Source: Azoarcus sp. (lineage in GTDB: Bacteria; Pseudomonadota; Gammaproteobacteria; Burkholderiales; Rhodocyclaceae). From it: DNA of 8,593 bases. Below the pieces are notes generated by a model. That model worked only from the letters and a program-made list of their open reading frames with translations, had not been told where the DNA came from and did not search any database. Shown here piece after piece: positions 1 to 5,797 of the stretch (the first letter of the stretch is position 1; the number at the start of each line of letters is the position of its first letter). Made by a program: the position numbers and the translations under genes. The stretch is taken from positions 1 to 8,593 of the forward strand of contig JAIRLA010000033.1 in NCBI GenBank assembly GCA_031259795.1. Reading direction: 5' to 3'.

Positions 1-11
1 TTCCCCATGCC

Positions 12-229
12 CAAAGAATTCCCCTCCCCCGCTTGCGGGGGAGGGCCAGGGAGAGGGGGGCCAAGCTTGCGGAGCGCAGCGACGCTGATTTCTTTGCGGC
101 GGGGCGTGGACGGGCGTTCCCCTTCCTTCCCCCTTTTTAGTCGGCGGCGCTGCGCGCCGGATGGTTGGAAGCCCTCTCCCGGCCTTCGGCCACCCTCTCG
201 CCCGCCAAGCGGGGGAAGGGAATTCTTTG
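12..229. repeat. Inverted pair of REP-like palindromes (MITE/BIME-like element)
   Basis: Positions 12-35 and 206-229 form 24-nt terminal inverted repeats with a single mismatch, each starting CAAAGAATTCCC and ending CCCCCGCTTG. Just inside each end is a G/C-rich palindrome (left: CCCTCCCCCGCTTGCGGGGG then GAGGG; right: a CCCGCCAAGCGGG core with CGGCCTTCGGCC), typical of proteobacterial REP sequences. The interior has no convincing reading frame. The element lies just downstream of gltS. It may be a REP doublet (BIME) or a non-autonomous MITE mobilised in trans; no target-site duplication is obvious. The inverted repeat itself is seen directly; the class is inferred. Confidence 0.6.
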
Positions 230-233
230 CAAT

Positions 234-263
234 GACGGGGGCGGGCTGGCTCCAACCCCCGTC
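234..263 (-). terminator. Stem-loop immediately after gltS
   Basis: A perfect 8-bp stem, GACGGGGG (234-241) with CCCCCGTC (256-263), has a 14-nt loop and overlaps the gltS stop codon on the minus strand. No U-tract follows it, so it would act as a 3'-end stabiliser or weak terminator rather than a classical intrinsic terminator. Confidence 0.35.
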
Positions 264-1485
264 AATGCAGGAAAGGCAGCGCCGTGAAGATGGAGAGCGC
301 CAGTGTATTGATGATGTCCACGAAGAAAGCGCCCACGAGCGGCACGATCAGGAACGCCTTGTGCGAAATGCCGTAGCGCTGGGTCACCGCCTGCATGTTG
401 GCGACCGCCGTGGGGGTCGCGCCCATGCCGAAGCCGCAATGTCCGGCGGCGATCACGGCGGCGTCGTAGTCCTTGCCGAGAAAGCGGAACGTCACTAGGC
501 TCACGTAGAGCACCATGACCACGGTCTGGACGAAGAGGATCAGCAGCAGCGGAATGGCCAGATCCACCAATTGCCAGAGTTTGAGCGAGAGCATGGCCAT
601 GGCGAGGAAGAGCGACAGGGAGACGTTGCCGATCACGTCCACGCAGCGGTCGAAGACTTCGACATTGAATATCCGCGACAGAATGTTGCGCACGACGATG
701 CCGGAGCCCAGCGCCAGCACGAAAGTCGGCACCCGTATCGTCGTGTGCGCGAGGAGATCGGCGAGTATGCCGGTCAGCAATTGCGCCGCGGCGAGGGCGA
801 TGGCGAACATGGTGATGGTCTCCAGCGCCGAATCCGCGGTAATCAGGCGAGTGTGGCGCGGCTGCTCGAAGGCGATGTCGCCGGAGGAATCTTCCAGCGA
901 AGCCCGGCCCGGCGTCCGGCAACCATGGCGGTTGATGAGGCGCTGCGCCACCGGCCCGCCGGTGAGACCGCCGAGGATCAGGCCGAAAGTCGCGCAGGCC
1001 ATGCCGATGGCGGTGGCGCCCTGCACGCCCATCTCTTCGAGCATCGGCCCCCAACCGCCCGCCGTGCCGTGGCCGCCGGTCAGGGTGACGGAGCCTGCGA
1101 TCAGGCCGGTGAGCGGATGCAGCCCCAGCATGCTCGCCATGCCCAGGCCGATCAGGTTCTGCACGACGATGAAAGCGGAGACGGCGGCGGTGAGCACGAC
1201 CAGCGGCATGCCGCCGGCGCGCAGGCGCGAAAAATCGGCGTTGAGGCCGATCGAGGCGAAGAACATCAACATGAAAGTGTCTTGCAGAGCGCCGTCGATC
1301 GTCAGGCTGAAGCCTTCGACGCGATGCAGCACGGCGACCAGCAGCGCGGCGACCAGCCCTCCCGCCACCGGCTCCGGGATATTGAAATGCGACAGCAACG
1401 ATACCCGCGACACGAGCAGGCGGCCCACCATCAATACCACGACCGCGGCGATCAGAGTGTAATGGGTATTCAAGGTCAATTGCAT
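262..1485 (-). CDS. gltS: Sodium/glutamate symporter GltS
   Basis: Predicted inner-membrane Na+/glutamate symporter of the ESS family, importing glutamate with sodium. The 407-residue product is close to E. coli GltS (about 400). It is almost entirely hydrophobic helices arranged as two related halves. Family hallmarks are IPEPVAGG (residues 36-43), TGGHGTAGGWG (136-146) in the first re-entrant region and GHCGFGMGATPT (348-359) in the second. The start chosen is the ATG at 1485, which makes MQLTLNTHY the N-terminus; AAGGGAG lies just upstream at good spacing. An in-frame ATG at 1563 would add 26 polar, Cys/Arg-containing residues and has no such site. The gene lies downstream of a same-strand lipoprotein gene, but a 153-bp gap containing a GC hairpin suggests it has its own promoter. 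No frameshift or missing motif was seen. Confidence 0.95.
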   Translation of the reverse strand: MQLTLNTHYTLIAAVVVLMVGRLLVSRVSLLSHFNIPEPVAGGLVAALLVAVLHRVEGFSLTIDGALQDTFMLMFFASIGLNADFSRLRAGGMPLVVLTAAVSAFIVVQNLIGLGMASMLGLHPLTGLIAGSVTLTGGHGTAGGWGPMLEEMGVQGATAIGMACATFGLILGGLTGGPVAQRLINRHGCRTPGRASLEDSSGDIAFEQPRHTRLITADSALETITMFAIALAAAQLLTGILADLLAHTTIRVPTFVLALGSGIVVRNILSRIFNVEVFDRCVDVIGNVSLSLFLAMAMLSLKLWQLVDLAIPLLLILFVQTVVMVLYVSLVTFRFLGKDYDAAVIAAGHCGFGMGATPTAVANMQAVTQRYGISHKAFLIVPLVGAFFVDIINTLALSIFTALPFLH

Positions 1486-1526
1486 TTCTTCTCCCTTCTT
1501 TCGTGTTGGCGTTCTTGCGGGAGCGC

Positions 1527-1535
1527 ATCCTAACA
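1527..1535 (-). promoter_or_regulatory. Possible extended -10 element for gltS
   Basis: On the minus strand TGTTAGGAT reads as an extended -10 (TG-N-TAGGAT) about 40 bp upstream of the gltS start. No good -35 hexamer lies at 16-18 bp, so this is only a weak candidate. Confidence 0.25.
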
Positions 1536-1609
1536 GCACACAAAAGGCGCGGGGAATCGACAATTAACGCTGGCGCCCCCGGAACGGTTTTCTCCGGAGG
1601 CGCGGCGAT

Positions 1610-1628
1610 CCGGGCCGGATTGGCCCGG
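1610..1628. terminator. GC-rich hairpin between the lipoprotein gene and gltS
   Basis: A perfect 7-bp stem, CCGGGCC (1610-1616) with GGCCCGG (1622-1628), has a 5-nt loop. On the minus strand it begins 10 nt after the stop codon of the lipoprotein gene but lacks a U-tract. On the plus strand it is followed by a T-rich stretch (TTTATTTATT at 1634-1643), yet no plus-strand gene runs into it. It probably separates the two minus-strand genes. Confidence 0.4.
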
Positions 1629-1638
1629 CCTGGTTTAT

Positions 1639-2103
1639 TTATTCCCAAGTGAGCCGCGTGACCTTCCACGCGCCCGCTTCCAGCCCCCATTCGAGGCGCA
1701 CGCGATAATGCGCGGCGCGATCCGGCAGCAGATTCTCCGCGCCGAGCAAGGTCACTTCGGCCTCGGTGACGGCGCGATCCGGCACGCGCGGATCGCGCCG
1801 GTTGTCGCGGTACAAAACGGCGACGGTGACGTTCTTGTGGCGCATGAACATCAGCGCCATCGTGCGCCGGGCCCAATCGCGGCCATTATCCGCGCCCGGC
1901 GCGCCAAAGCCGGAATGCAGGACGGCGAGGACGCGCTCCGCCGCCTTCGCCTCCAGCGCCGCCTGCAATTCAGCGGCGGCGGCGTCGAGCGCCGCCTGCG
2001 AGTCGTCGCGCGCACAGGCGGCGGGCAAAAGCAGCGCCGCCAGGACAAACAGGGCCAGACCGAAATGGCCCGCCAGCCGGGCCGGAAATTTGAACGGATT
2101 CAT
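1639..2103 (-). CDS. Small predicted lipoprotein, function unknown
   Basis: The 154-residue protein has a short basic N-terminus, a hydrophobic stretch (residues about 12-28) and LLPAAC with Cys30. This fits a signal-peptidase II lipobox, although Pro at -3 is not ideal. The mature part starts with an alanine-rich helix (about 35-65), followed by alternating segments ending in a strand with AWKVTRLTW at the C-terminus. The ending and size resemble NTF2/SnoaL-like small alpha+beta domains, but that is an impression from pattern only. The ATG at 2103 has no strong Shine-Dalgarno sequence. It is divergent from the NfeD gene, with 117 bp between the starts, and upstream of gltS on the same strand. 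It is likely anchored in the periplasmic face of a membrane; no enzymatic motif is visible. Confidence 0.75.
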   Translation of the reverse strand: MNPFKFPARLAGHFGLALFVLAALLLPAACARDDSQAALDAAAAELQAALEAKAAERVLAVLHSGFGAPGADNGRDWARRTMALMFMRHKNVTVAVLYRDNRRDPRVPDRAVTEAEVTLLGAENLLPDRAAHYRVRLEWGLEAGAWKVTRLTWE

Positions 2104-2220
2104 GATGTACAGTCCATGGCAAAGCCGCCAATCGCGGCATGGCGTGTCGGGATTTCATTTTGCCGATACCCGGCGCAACCTCCGCGTGGCAGAATAAGCG
2201 CCCTGCACTGGAGGAAAACG

Positions 2221-2703
2221 ATGGATTTGAAAAACGCCCTGATGATGCTGGAAGATATTATCCAGCCAGAGTGGTGGCAATGGATGGTGGGCGGAATCGT
2301 ACTGATCATGCTGGAATTGCTGATTCCCTCCTTTTTCGTGATCTGGTTCGGACTGGGCGCGATTCTCGTCGCCCTGCTGCTGCTCCTTGCCCCGAACCTG
2401 CCGCTCGCCTGGCAATTGTTCCTGTGGGCCGTGGCTTCGGTGGCGATGACGGTATTGTGGTTCCGGGTATTCCGGCGCGCGAAGGACAAAACCCGGATCG
2501 GCACCGCCGCGGGCGACGTGATCGGCGAAATCGGCCTGCTGGTCAACGCGGTCGCGCCCTTCGAGCGCGGCAAAGTGCGTTTCCAGCGCCCCATCCTCGG
2601 CGCGGAAGAATGGTCATGCACCGCCGATACCGGCATCGACGCGGGCGCGCGGGTCAAAGTCATCTCCGTCGAAGGCAATTTCGTCAGGATCGCGCAGGCC
2701 TGA
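2221..2703 (+). CDS. NfeD-like membrane protein (YbbK type)
   Basis: The 160-residue protein has three N-terminal hydrophobic helices (about residues 22-38, 42-60 and 64-82), a basic turn (FRRAKDKTR), then a beta-rich domain (about 98-158). That domain contains GEIGLLVNAV and GARVKVISVEGNFVRI, the pattern of the NfeD C-terminal OB-fold. This is the short, protease-less NfeD form, like E. coli YbbK. Members are known to partner SPFH/stomatin proteins in membrane microdomains, and here an SPFH gene follows 70 bp downstream on the same strand. The start at 2221 is supported by GGAGG at 2210-2214. A longer in-frame reading from 1708 is excluded because it runs antisense through the lipoprotein gene. 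The two genes are probably co-transcribed. Confidence 0.88.
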   Translation: MDLKNALMMLEDIIQPEWWQWMVGGIVLIMLELLIPSFFVIWFGLGAILVALLLLLAPNLPLAWQLFLWAVASVAMTVLWFRVFRRAKDKTRIGTAAGDVIGEIGLLVNAVAPFERGKVRFQRPILGAEEWSCTADTGIDAGARVKVISVEGNFVRIAQA

Positions 2704-2719
2704 GCCGGCCATGACGGCA

Positions 2720-2763
2720 TTCCCCCCCCCCTCCCCTCCCCTCCTTTCTCCTCCTTTCCCCCT
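2720..2763 (+). repeat. Uninterrupted 44-nt pyrimidine tract between nfeD and qmcA
   Basis: Every base from 2720 to 2763 is C or T on the plus strand, with C runs of 10 (2722-2731), 4, 4 and 5. The opposite strand therefore carries G runs able to form a G-quadruplex, and the C-rich strand could form an i-motif or triplex. It ends at the Shine-Dalgarno of the SPFH gene, so it sits in the 5' leader of that cistron. Confidence 0.8.
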
Positions 2764-2773
2764 GGAGCGTCCC

Positions 2774-3646
2774 ATGAGCGTCGGATTCATCCTCACCATC
2801 GTCATCATCATCTTTGCCTTCATCACCGTGGCCAAGGGCGTGCGCATCGTGCCCCAGGGAGAAGAGTGGATCGTCGAGCGCCTCGGCAAATACCAGGGCA
2901 CCCTGCGGCCCGGCCTCAACTTCCTGATCCCCTATCTCGACAGAGTCGCCTACCGCCTCGTCACCAAAGACATCATCCTCGATGTACAGCAACAGGAAGT
3001 CATCACGCGCGACAACGCCGTCATCCTCACCAACGCCATCGCCTTCATCAAGATCACCAATCCGGTCAAGGCGGTCTATGGCGTCACCGACTTCTCGGAA
3101 GCGATCCGCAACCTGATCACGACCACCCTGCGCGCCATCGTCGGCGAAATGGAACTCGACGAAGCGCTCTCTTCGCGCGACAAGATCAAAGCGCGGTTGC
3201 GCGAAAGCATCGCCGACGAATCCGTCGACTGGGGCCTGACAGTGAAATCGGTCGAAATCCAGGACATCAAACCCTCGCCCTCGATGCAGCGCGCCATGGA
3301 AATGCAGGCCGCCGCCGAACGCGAACGCAAGGCCATGGTCACGCGCGCCGAAGGCCAAAAACAATCCGCCATTCTCGAAGCCGAAGCCCGGCTCGAATCC
3401 GCGCGCCGCGACGCCGATGCGCAGGTCACGCTGGCCGAAGCCTCCGCGGAATCGATCCGCCGCGTCACCGCCTCGCTCGGCACGGAACCCACCCCCATGC
3501 TCTACCTGCTCGGGGAAAAGTACATCGCCTCGGTACAGAAGCTGGCCGCGTCGGACAACGCAAAAATCGTCCTGCTGCCCGCCGATATACAGAAAACCCT
3601 GAGCGGGCTGTTCGACAAGGCCATCGCCCCGGGCAAACCGCATTGA
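2774..3646 (+). CDS. qmcA: SPFH/band 7 (stomatin-like) protein, QmcA family
   Basis: The 290-residue inner-membrane scaffold protein is close to E. coli QmcA (305). It has one N-terminal membrane segment (residues about 3-19), then the SPFH domain (about 20-180) opening with IVPQGEEWIVERLGKY and LRPGLNFLIPYLDRV. An Ala/Glu/Arg-rich coiled coil follows (about 185-240) and then a short C-terminal tail. Such proteins form oligomeric cages or lipid microdomains and often work with NfeD partners, matching the upstream gene. The ATG at 2774 has CTGGAG at 2762-2767 with 6-nt spacing. An in-frame ATG at 2711 would prepend 21 mostly proline/serine/leucine residues encoded by the pyrimidine tract and has no Shine-Dalgarno, so it was not chosen. 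QmcA rather than HflC is favoured by the lack of a linked hflK. Confidence 0.9.
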   Translation: MSVGFILTIVIIIFAFITVAKGVRIVPQGEEWIVERLGKYQGTLRPGLNFLIPYLDRVAYRLVTKDIILDVQQQEVITRDNAVILTNAIAFIKITNPVKAVYGVTDFSEAIRNLITTTLRAIVGEMELDEALSSRDKIKARLRESIADESVDWGLTVKSVEIQDIKPSPSMQRAMEMQAAAERERKAMVTRAEGQKQSAILEAEARLESARRDADAQVTLAEASAESIRRVTASLGTEPTPMLYLLGEKYIASVQKLAASDNAKIVLLPADIQKTLSGLFDKAIAPGKPH

Positions 3647-3703
3647 CGACATGACATATTACCGGATACCGCAGAGCGGACAGCCCCTCGCGTCCAGTCT
3701 CAC

Positions 3704-3732
3704 TTGAACAGCCCGCACAGAAACAGCATACT
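3704..3732 (+). promoter_or_regulatory. Candidate sigma70-type promoter for the HDOD gene
   Basis: TTGAAC (3704-3709) and CATACT (3727-3732) are separated by exactly 17 bp; each matches consensus at 4 of 6 positions. Initiation near 3739 would leave a short leader with GGAG at 3754-3757 before the ATG at 3764. This also argues against the in-frame TTG at 3704 as the translation start. Confidence 0.4.
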
Positions 3733-3763
3733 CCGCGATATTTCCCCTTTGATGGAGCCACTC

Positions 3764-4609
3764 ATGCAGGACTTCGAGGCGCAAACCAGAGCCTTCGCCG
3801 GGCAGATCGAAACAGAGCTCGAGGCAGGACACCTGAATTTTCCCACCTCGATGGACATTTCATTGCGCATCAAGGATCTCGCGGACGACCCGGACTCCTC
3901 GATCGACGACATCGTCGCCGTCGTGCGCGCCGAGCCCGTCCTGAGCGCCAAGGCCATCCGCATGGCCAACGCCATGCTGCTCAACCCCTACGGCGCGCAC
4001 ATCACCAGTCTCAACCAAGCGGTCAGGCGCATTGGCCTGGCGGCGCTCAGATGTCTCGCCTTCGCCGTGGCCGCCGAACAGCTCACCCAGGACCACCGCT
4101 CGCCCCCCCTGCGGCAAATGGCCTCGCAACTCTGGCGCCACTCGATCGACATCGCCTCGTGGTCCTACGCGTTCGCCCACCACCTGCGCACCGTCAACCC
4201 CGACACAGCCATGCTTGCGGGCCTGATGGTCGACATCGGCCAATTCTTCCTGCTGTCGCGGGTTTCCGCCTACCCGGCGCTGGAAAACAACCTCACGCGC
4301 TTCGCCGAATTCGTCTCCGTATGGCACGAACCGATCTCCCGCTCGGTACTGGAAGCGTTCGAGCTGCCCGACGACATCATCGACGCGCTCGACTACGAAA
4401 ACGCCTACGATGGCGAATGGCCCCCGGCCAACCTGCGCGACACCGTGCGCGTTGCCATGATGGCCGCCGAAACGCCCAACCCGTTCGACACGCTGCTCAA
4501 AGTCACCCCCCCGCCGGAAATCGAAGGCATCGACAACGAACGCCTGGGAGCCCTGCTCGAAAAAGCCCTCCCCGGCAAACAATCCATGGTGGATGCGATC
4601 TGCGGCTGA
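3764..4609 (+). CDS. HDOD-domain protein
   Basis: The 281-residue cytoplasmic protein is dominated by an HDOD domain (about residues 24-220), a catalytically degenerate relative of HD phosphohydrolases found in bacterial signalling and stress proteins. Recognisable parts are the FPTSMDISLRIKDLADDP opening, LSAKAIRMANA (60-70), the SLNQAVRRIGLAALR helix (82-96), HSIDIASWSYAFAHH (126-140) and AGLMVDIGQ (152-160). In the last of these the HD-type histidine is replaced by valine, so metal-dependent hydrolysis is not expected. WHEPISRSVLEAFELPDDI (187-205) matches the usual C-terminal helix. The start at 3764 is chosen for GGAG at 3754-3757 with 6-nt spacing; in-frame ATG 3752 and TTG 3704 lack a ribosome site. 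It follows qmcA by 117 bp on the same strand and has its own promoter-like sequence. No fused GGDEF, EAL or receiver domain is present. Confidence 0.88.
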   Translation: MQDFEAQTRAFAGQIETELEAGHLNFPTSMDISLRIKDLADDPDSSIDDIVAVVRAEPVLSAKAIRMANAMLLNPYGAHITSLNQAVRRIGLAALRCLAFAVAAEQLTQDHRSPPLRQMASQLWRHSIDIASWSYAFAHHLRTVNPDTAMLAGLMVDIGQFFLLSRVSAYPALENNLTRFAEFVSVWHEPISRSVLEAFELPDDIIDALDYENAYDGEWPPANLRDTVRVAMMAAETPNPFDTLLKVTPPPEIEGIDNERLGALLEKALPGKQSMVDAICG

Positions 4610-4652
4610 CGGGGCCGGGGATCGACCTTCCCCTTGCCGTTCTGCACGACGC

Positions 4653-4907
4653 AAGGGCGTCGACGGGAGATCGATGTCCGATGGCTCATTGTGGGATGAA
4701 GTGGTTGTACGATTGATGAAGCGTCGGCTGACCGCCAGCAGGTCATCCAGAGGCAACTCCAGCAGGCGGCGCAGTTTCGACGACGATCAGTTCCTGCGCG
4801 GCGGAAAGGGTCGTATGCAGGGTGTGCGCCCGATGCGAACGGTCTTCCACATCCTCACGCTTGTGCCACTTGATGATCGTGGCCTTGCTGACGCTGTGGC
4901 GTTTCAT
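4653..4907 (-). pseudogene. IS481-family transposase relic (frameshifted, internally deleted)
   Basis: Reading the minus strand from 4907, the frame starting KRHSVSKATIIKWHKR and continuing to LHTTLSAAQELIVVE matches the N-terminal helix-turn-helix region of IS481-type transposases. At the GAAACTG around 4772-4778 one extra A shifts the frame; in the next frame the text continues LRRLLELPLDDLLAVSRRFIN to about 4709. The third frame then gives YNHFIPQ-stop-AIGHRSPVDAL (4709-4653), the extreme C-terminal signature of the same family, so the whole catalytic DDE core is missing between about 4720 and 4709. The TGA at 4686-4688 probably replaces a CGA arginine codon. The relic is therefore clearly dead: a frameshift, an internal deletion and a nonsense codon. 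Inverted ends of the element could not be identified. Family recognition is by motif memory, not by a search. Confidence 0.75.
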
Positions 4908-4959
4908 TTGCAATCTCCAGCTTCGCAAGCCGGCGCTCTATCCATTGAGCCATGGCTAT
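4908..4959 (-). tRNA. Partial tRNA-like sequence (5' half, anticodon GCG)
   Basis: On the minus strand 4950-4935 is a canonical D-arm, GCTC-AATGGATA-GAGC, with G18G19 and A21. It is preceded by T8 and G9 and followed by one purine (G26). A 5-bp anticodon stem CCGGC/GCTGG (one G-T pair; 4933-4929 with 4921-4917) then encloses TTGCGAA, giving anticodon GCG (arginine). A 5-nt variable region AGATT follows, then GCAA, after which tRNA similarity stops; the T-arm and 3' acceptor strand are absent. The end of similarity coincides with the start of the transposase relic at 4907. It looks like a truncated tRNA gene rather than a working one. The alternative is a chance resemblance inside a short reading frame. 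Confidence 0.45.
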
Positions 4960-4969
4960 ATCATTGAAG

Positions 4970-5137
4970 TCATTGCTCATTTTCCTTGAGAGCCTCTCGC
5001 GCAACGATTTCTCGCCGCAACTTTCCAAATCCGAAATGTCCGAATTCCCGATGTTTTGCCCAACCGTTCATTTTGTTGGGTTTGCACAGCAAGCATCCGG
5101 CGCGGGCATTTTTGGGGCGTTTGCGTTTGTAGTGCAT
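4970..5137 (-). CDS. Small basic CxxC protein, function unknown
   Basis: The 55-residue, strongly basic protein begins MHYKRKRPKNARAG, followed by CLLC (Cys15 and Cys18) and KPNKMNGWAK, with an amphipathic charged C-terminal helix. The single CxxC could bind metal only as a dimer or with His residues (His28 and His33 follow). The ATG at 5137 has AGGAAGGA 5 nt upstream. A longer in-frame reading to 5254 is rejected because it overlaps the upstream gene and lacks a ribosome site. It lies 25 nt downstream of the 105-residue gene on the same strand, so the two are probably one operon. Short proteins of this RAGC-x-x-C type occur widely in proteobacteria, to my recollection without a known function. 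The flanking mobile relic suggests accessory DNA. Confidence 0.65.
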   Translation of the reverse strand: MHYKRKRPKNARAGCLLCKPNKMNGWAKHREFGHFGFGKLRREIVAREALKENEQ

Positions 5138-5162
5138 AGGAATCCTTCCTCTGTCGAATGTT

Positions 5163-5480
5163 TTACCAATACCAGCCAGCATCACTGACGCGGCGGGGCA
5201 AGACAATTTCCCTGTCGGGATTCCTTCGCCAGCGTTGCAGTTCGGCTTCTTCACGCCGATCCGCGCGATGGTTCAGATACCGCCGATACCAATGCGGCGG
5301 GGCGGCATGAGCGTAATCGCCAAAACTGGCATCCGAAAAGTACCGCGCAAGGACCTTCTTTCCTTCCCGGCTTCTGGGATCAATGCCAACGCGTTGCAGA
5401 TGACCATTGATCCAAGCGTAGTCAGACAGCACCCAGTCCAGATTATAGCGGGCATGACGCCGTCGATAAGTGCGAGACAT
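5163..5480 (-). CDS. Small arginine-rich conserved hypothetical protein
   Basis: The 105-residue, basic and aromatic-rich protein begins MSRTYRRRHARYNLDWVL and ends VSDAGWYW. In between are HWYRRYLNHRADRREEAELQ and RWRRNPDRE, giving about 20% arginine. There is no signal peptide or membrane segment. The composition suggests nucleic-acid binding, but no known fold is recognised; similar RTYRR...W-x-W proteins are, from memory, conserved hypotheticals. The ATG at 5480 is preceded by AGGAG with 6-nt spacing, a strong site. The gene is first in an apparent two-gene minus-strand operon with the 55-residue CxxC gene, and a Met-Thr-stop minigene lies 22 nt upstream. Reading frame and ribosome site are convincing; the function is unknown. 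Confidence 0.72.
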   Translation of the reverse strand: MSRTYRRRHARYNLDWVLSDYAWINGHLQRVGIDPRSREGKKVLARYFSDASFGDYAHAAPPHWYRRYLNHRADRREEAELQRWRRNPDREIVLPRRVSDAGWYW

Positions 5481-5502
5481 GACGTTCTCCTGTGATGAGT
5501 AA

Positions 5503-5511
5503 CTACGTCAT
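5503..5511 (-). other. Two-codon minigene (Met-Thr-stop) with ideal Shine-Dalgarno
   Basis: On the minus strand AAGGAGGT (5524-5517), a full 8-nt match to the anti-Shine-Dalgarno, is followed after 5 nt by ATG ACG TAG. The next gene starts 22 nt later with its own AGGAG. It may be a leader minigene, or what is left of a gene removed by a deletion. The sequence is plain; the role is inference. Confidence 0.45.
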
Positions 5512-5579
5512 GGCAAACCTCCTTTCTTTCGGATGAATCGTTGCCGCCGTTTTCCCATTCCAAGGATGGGCGGGCCGAC

Positions 5580-5588
5580 AGCATACCA
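5580..5588 (-). promoter_or_regulatory. Possible extended -10 promoter for the small-gene operon
   Basis: The minus strand reads TGGTATGCT, an extended -10 (TG-N-TATGCT), about 65 bp upstream of the minigene. There is no convincing -35, as is usual for extended -10 promoters. Confidence 0.3.
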
Positions 5589-5711
5589 GGAAATGACAAG
5601 AGACGGTTCCGGGCGTGTGAGGACGTCCAGCCTTGCCGCCGGCACTTCGACCGCATCCGAATTGGGATGTCTCCGGTCTGAACACTTTTATACGAGTTCT
5701 CTCAAAGGCTC

Positions 5712-5746
5712 CCTTTTCTCCGCTTGGCGGTCGAGCGGGGAGAAGG
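5712..5746. repeat. REP-like palindrome downstream of the NAD-kinase-like gene
   Basis: The 14-nt arms CCTTTTCTCCGCTT (5712-5725) and GAGCGGGGAGAAGG (5733-5746) pair with three G-T wobbles around a 7-nt loop GGCGGTC. The CCGCTTGGCGG core resembles the palindromes at 1-234. It lies about 50 bp past the stop codon of the NAD-kinase-like gene, where such elements often protect mRNA 3' ends. The rest of 5512-5797 shows no gene, only a short CGTTTC/GAAACG hairpin near 5749-5766. Confidence 0.45.
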
Positions 5747-5797
5747 CGTCGTTTCATACGAAACGAATCGACGCCGACTAAATCTGATTCCTGATCC

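Noticed and set aside
137..1876. Long minus-strand open frame of 579 codons over gltS
   Set aside because: It is an Arg/Ala/His-rich shadow of gltS in a GC-rich genome; the gltS frame carries clear family motifs, hydrophobic helices and a ribosome site.
2684..3652. 322-codon minus-strand frame opposite qmcA
   Set aside because: It is the antisense of a well-recognised SPFH gene, has Gly/Asp/Phe-biased text typical of antisense frames, and no ribosome site.
3860..4756. 298-codon minus-strand frame opposite the HDOD gene
   Set aside because: Only its first residues (PLDDLLAVSRRFIN) are meaningful, and they belong to the transposase relic; the rest is antisense to the HDOD gene.
4855..4980. 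41-codon minus-strand frame (MSNDFNDIAMAQWIERR...) overlapping the end of the 55-residue gene by 11 nt, with AAGGA upstream
   Set aside because: Its text runs through the tRNA-like segment and then out of frame through the transposase relic. The overlap and ribosome site keep a truncated third gene possible, but support is too thin to call it.
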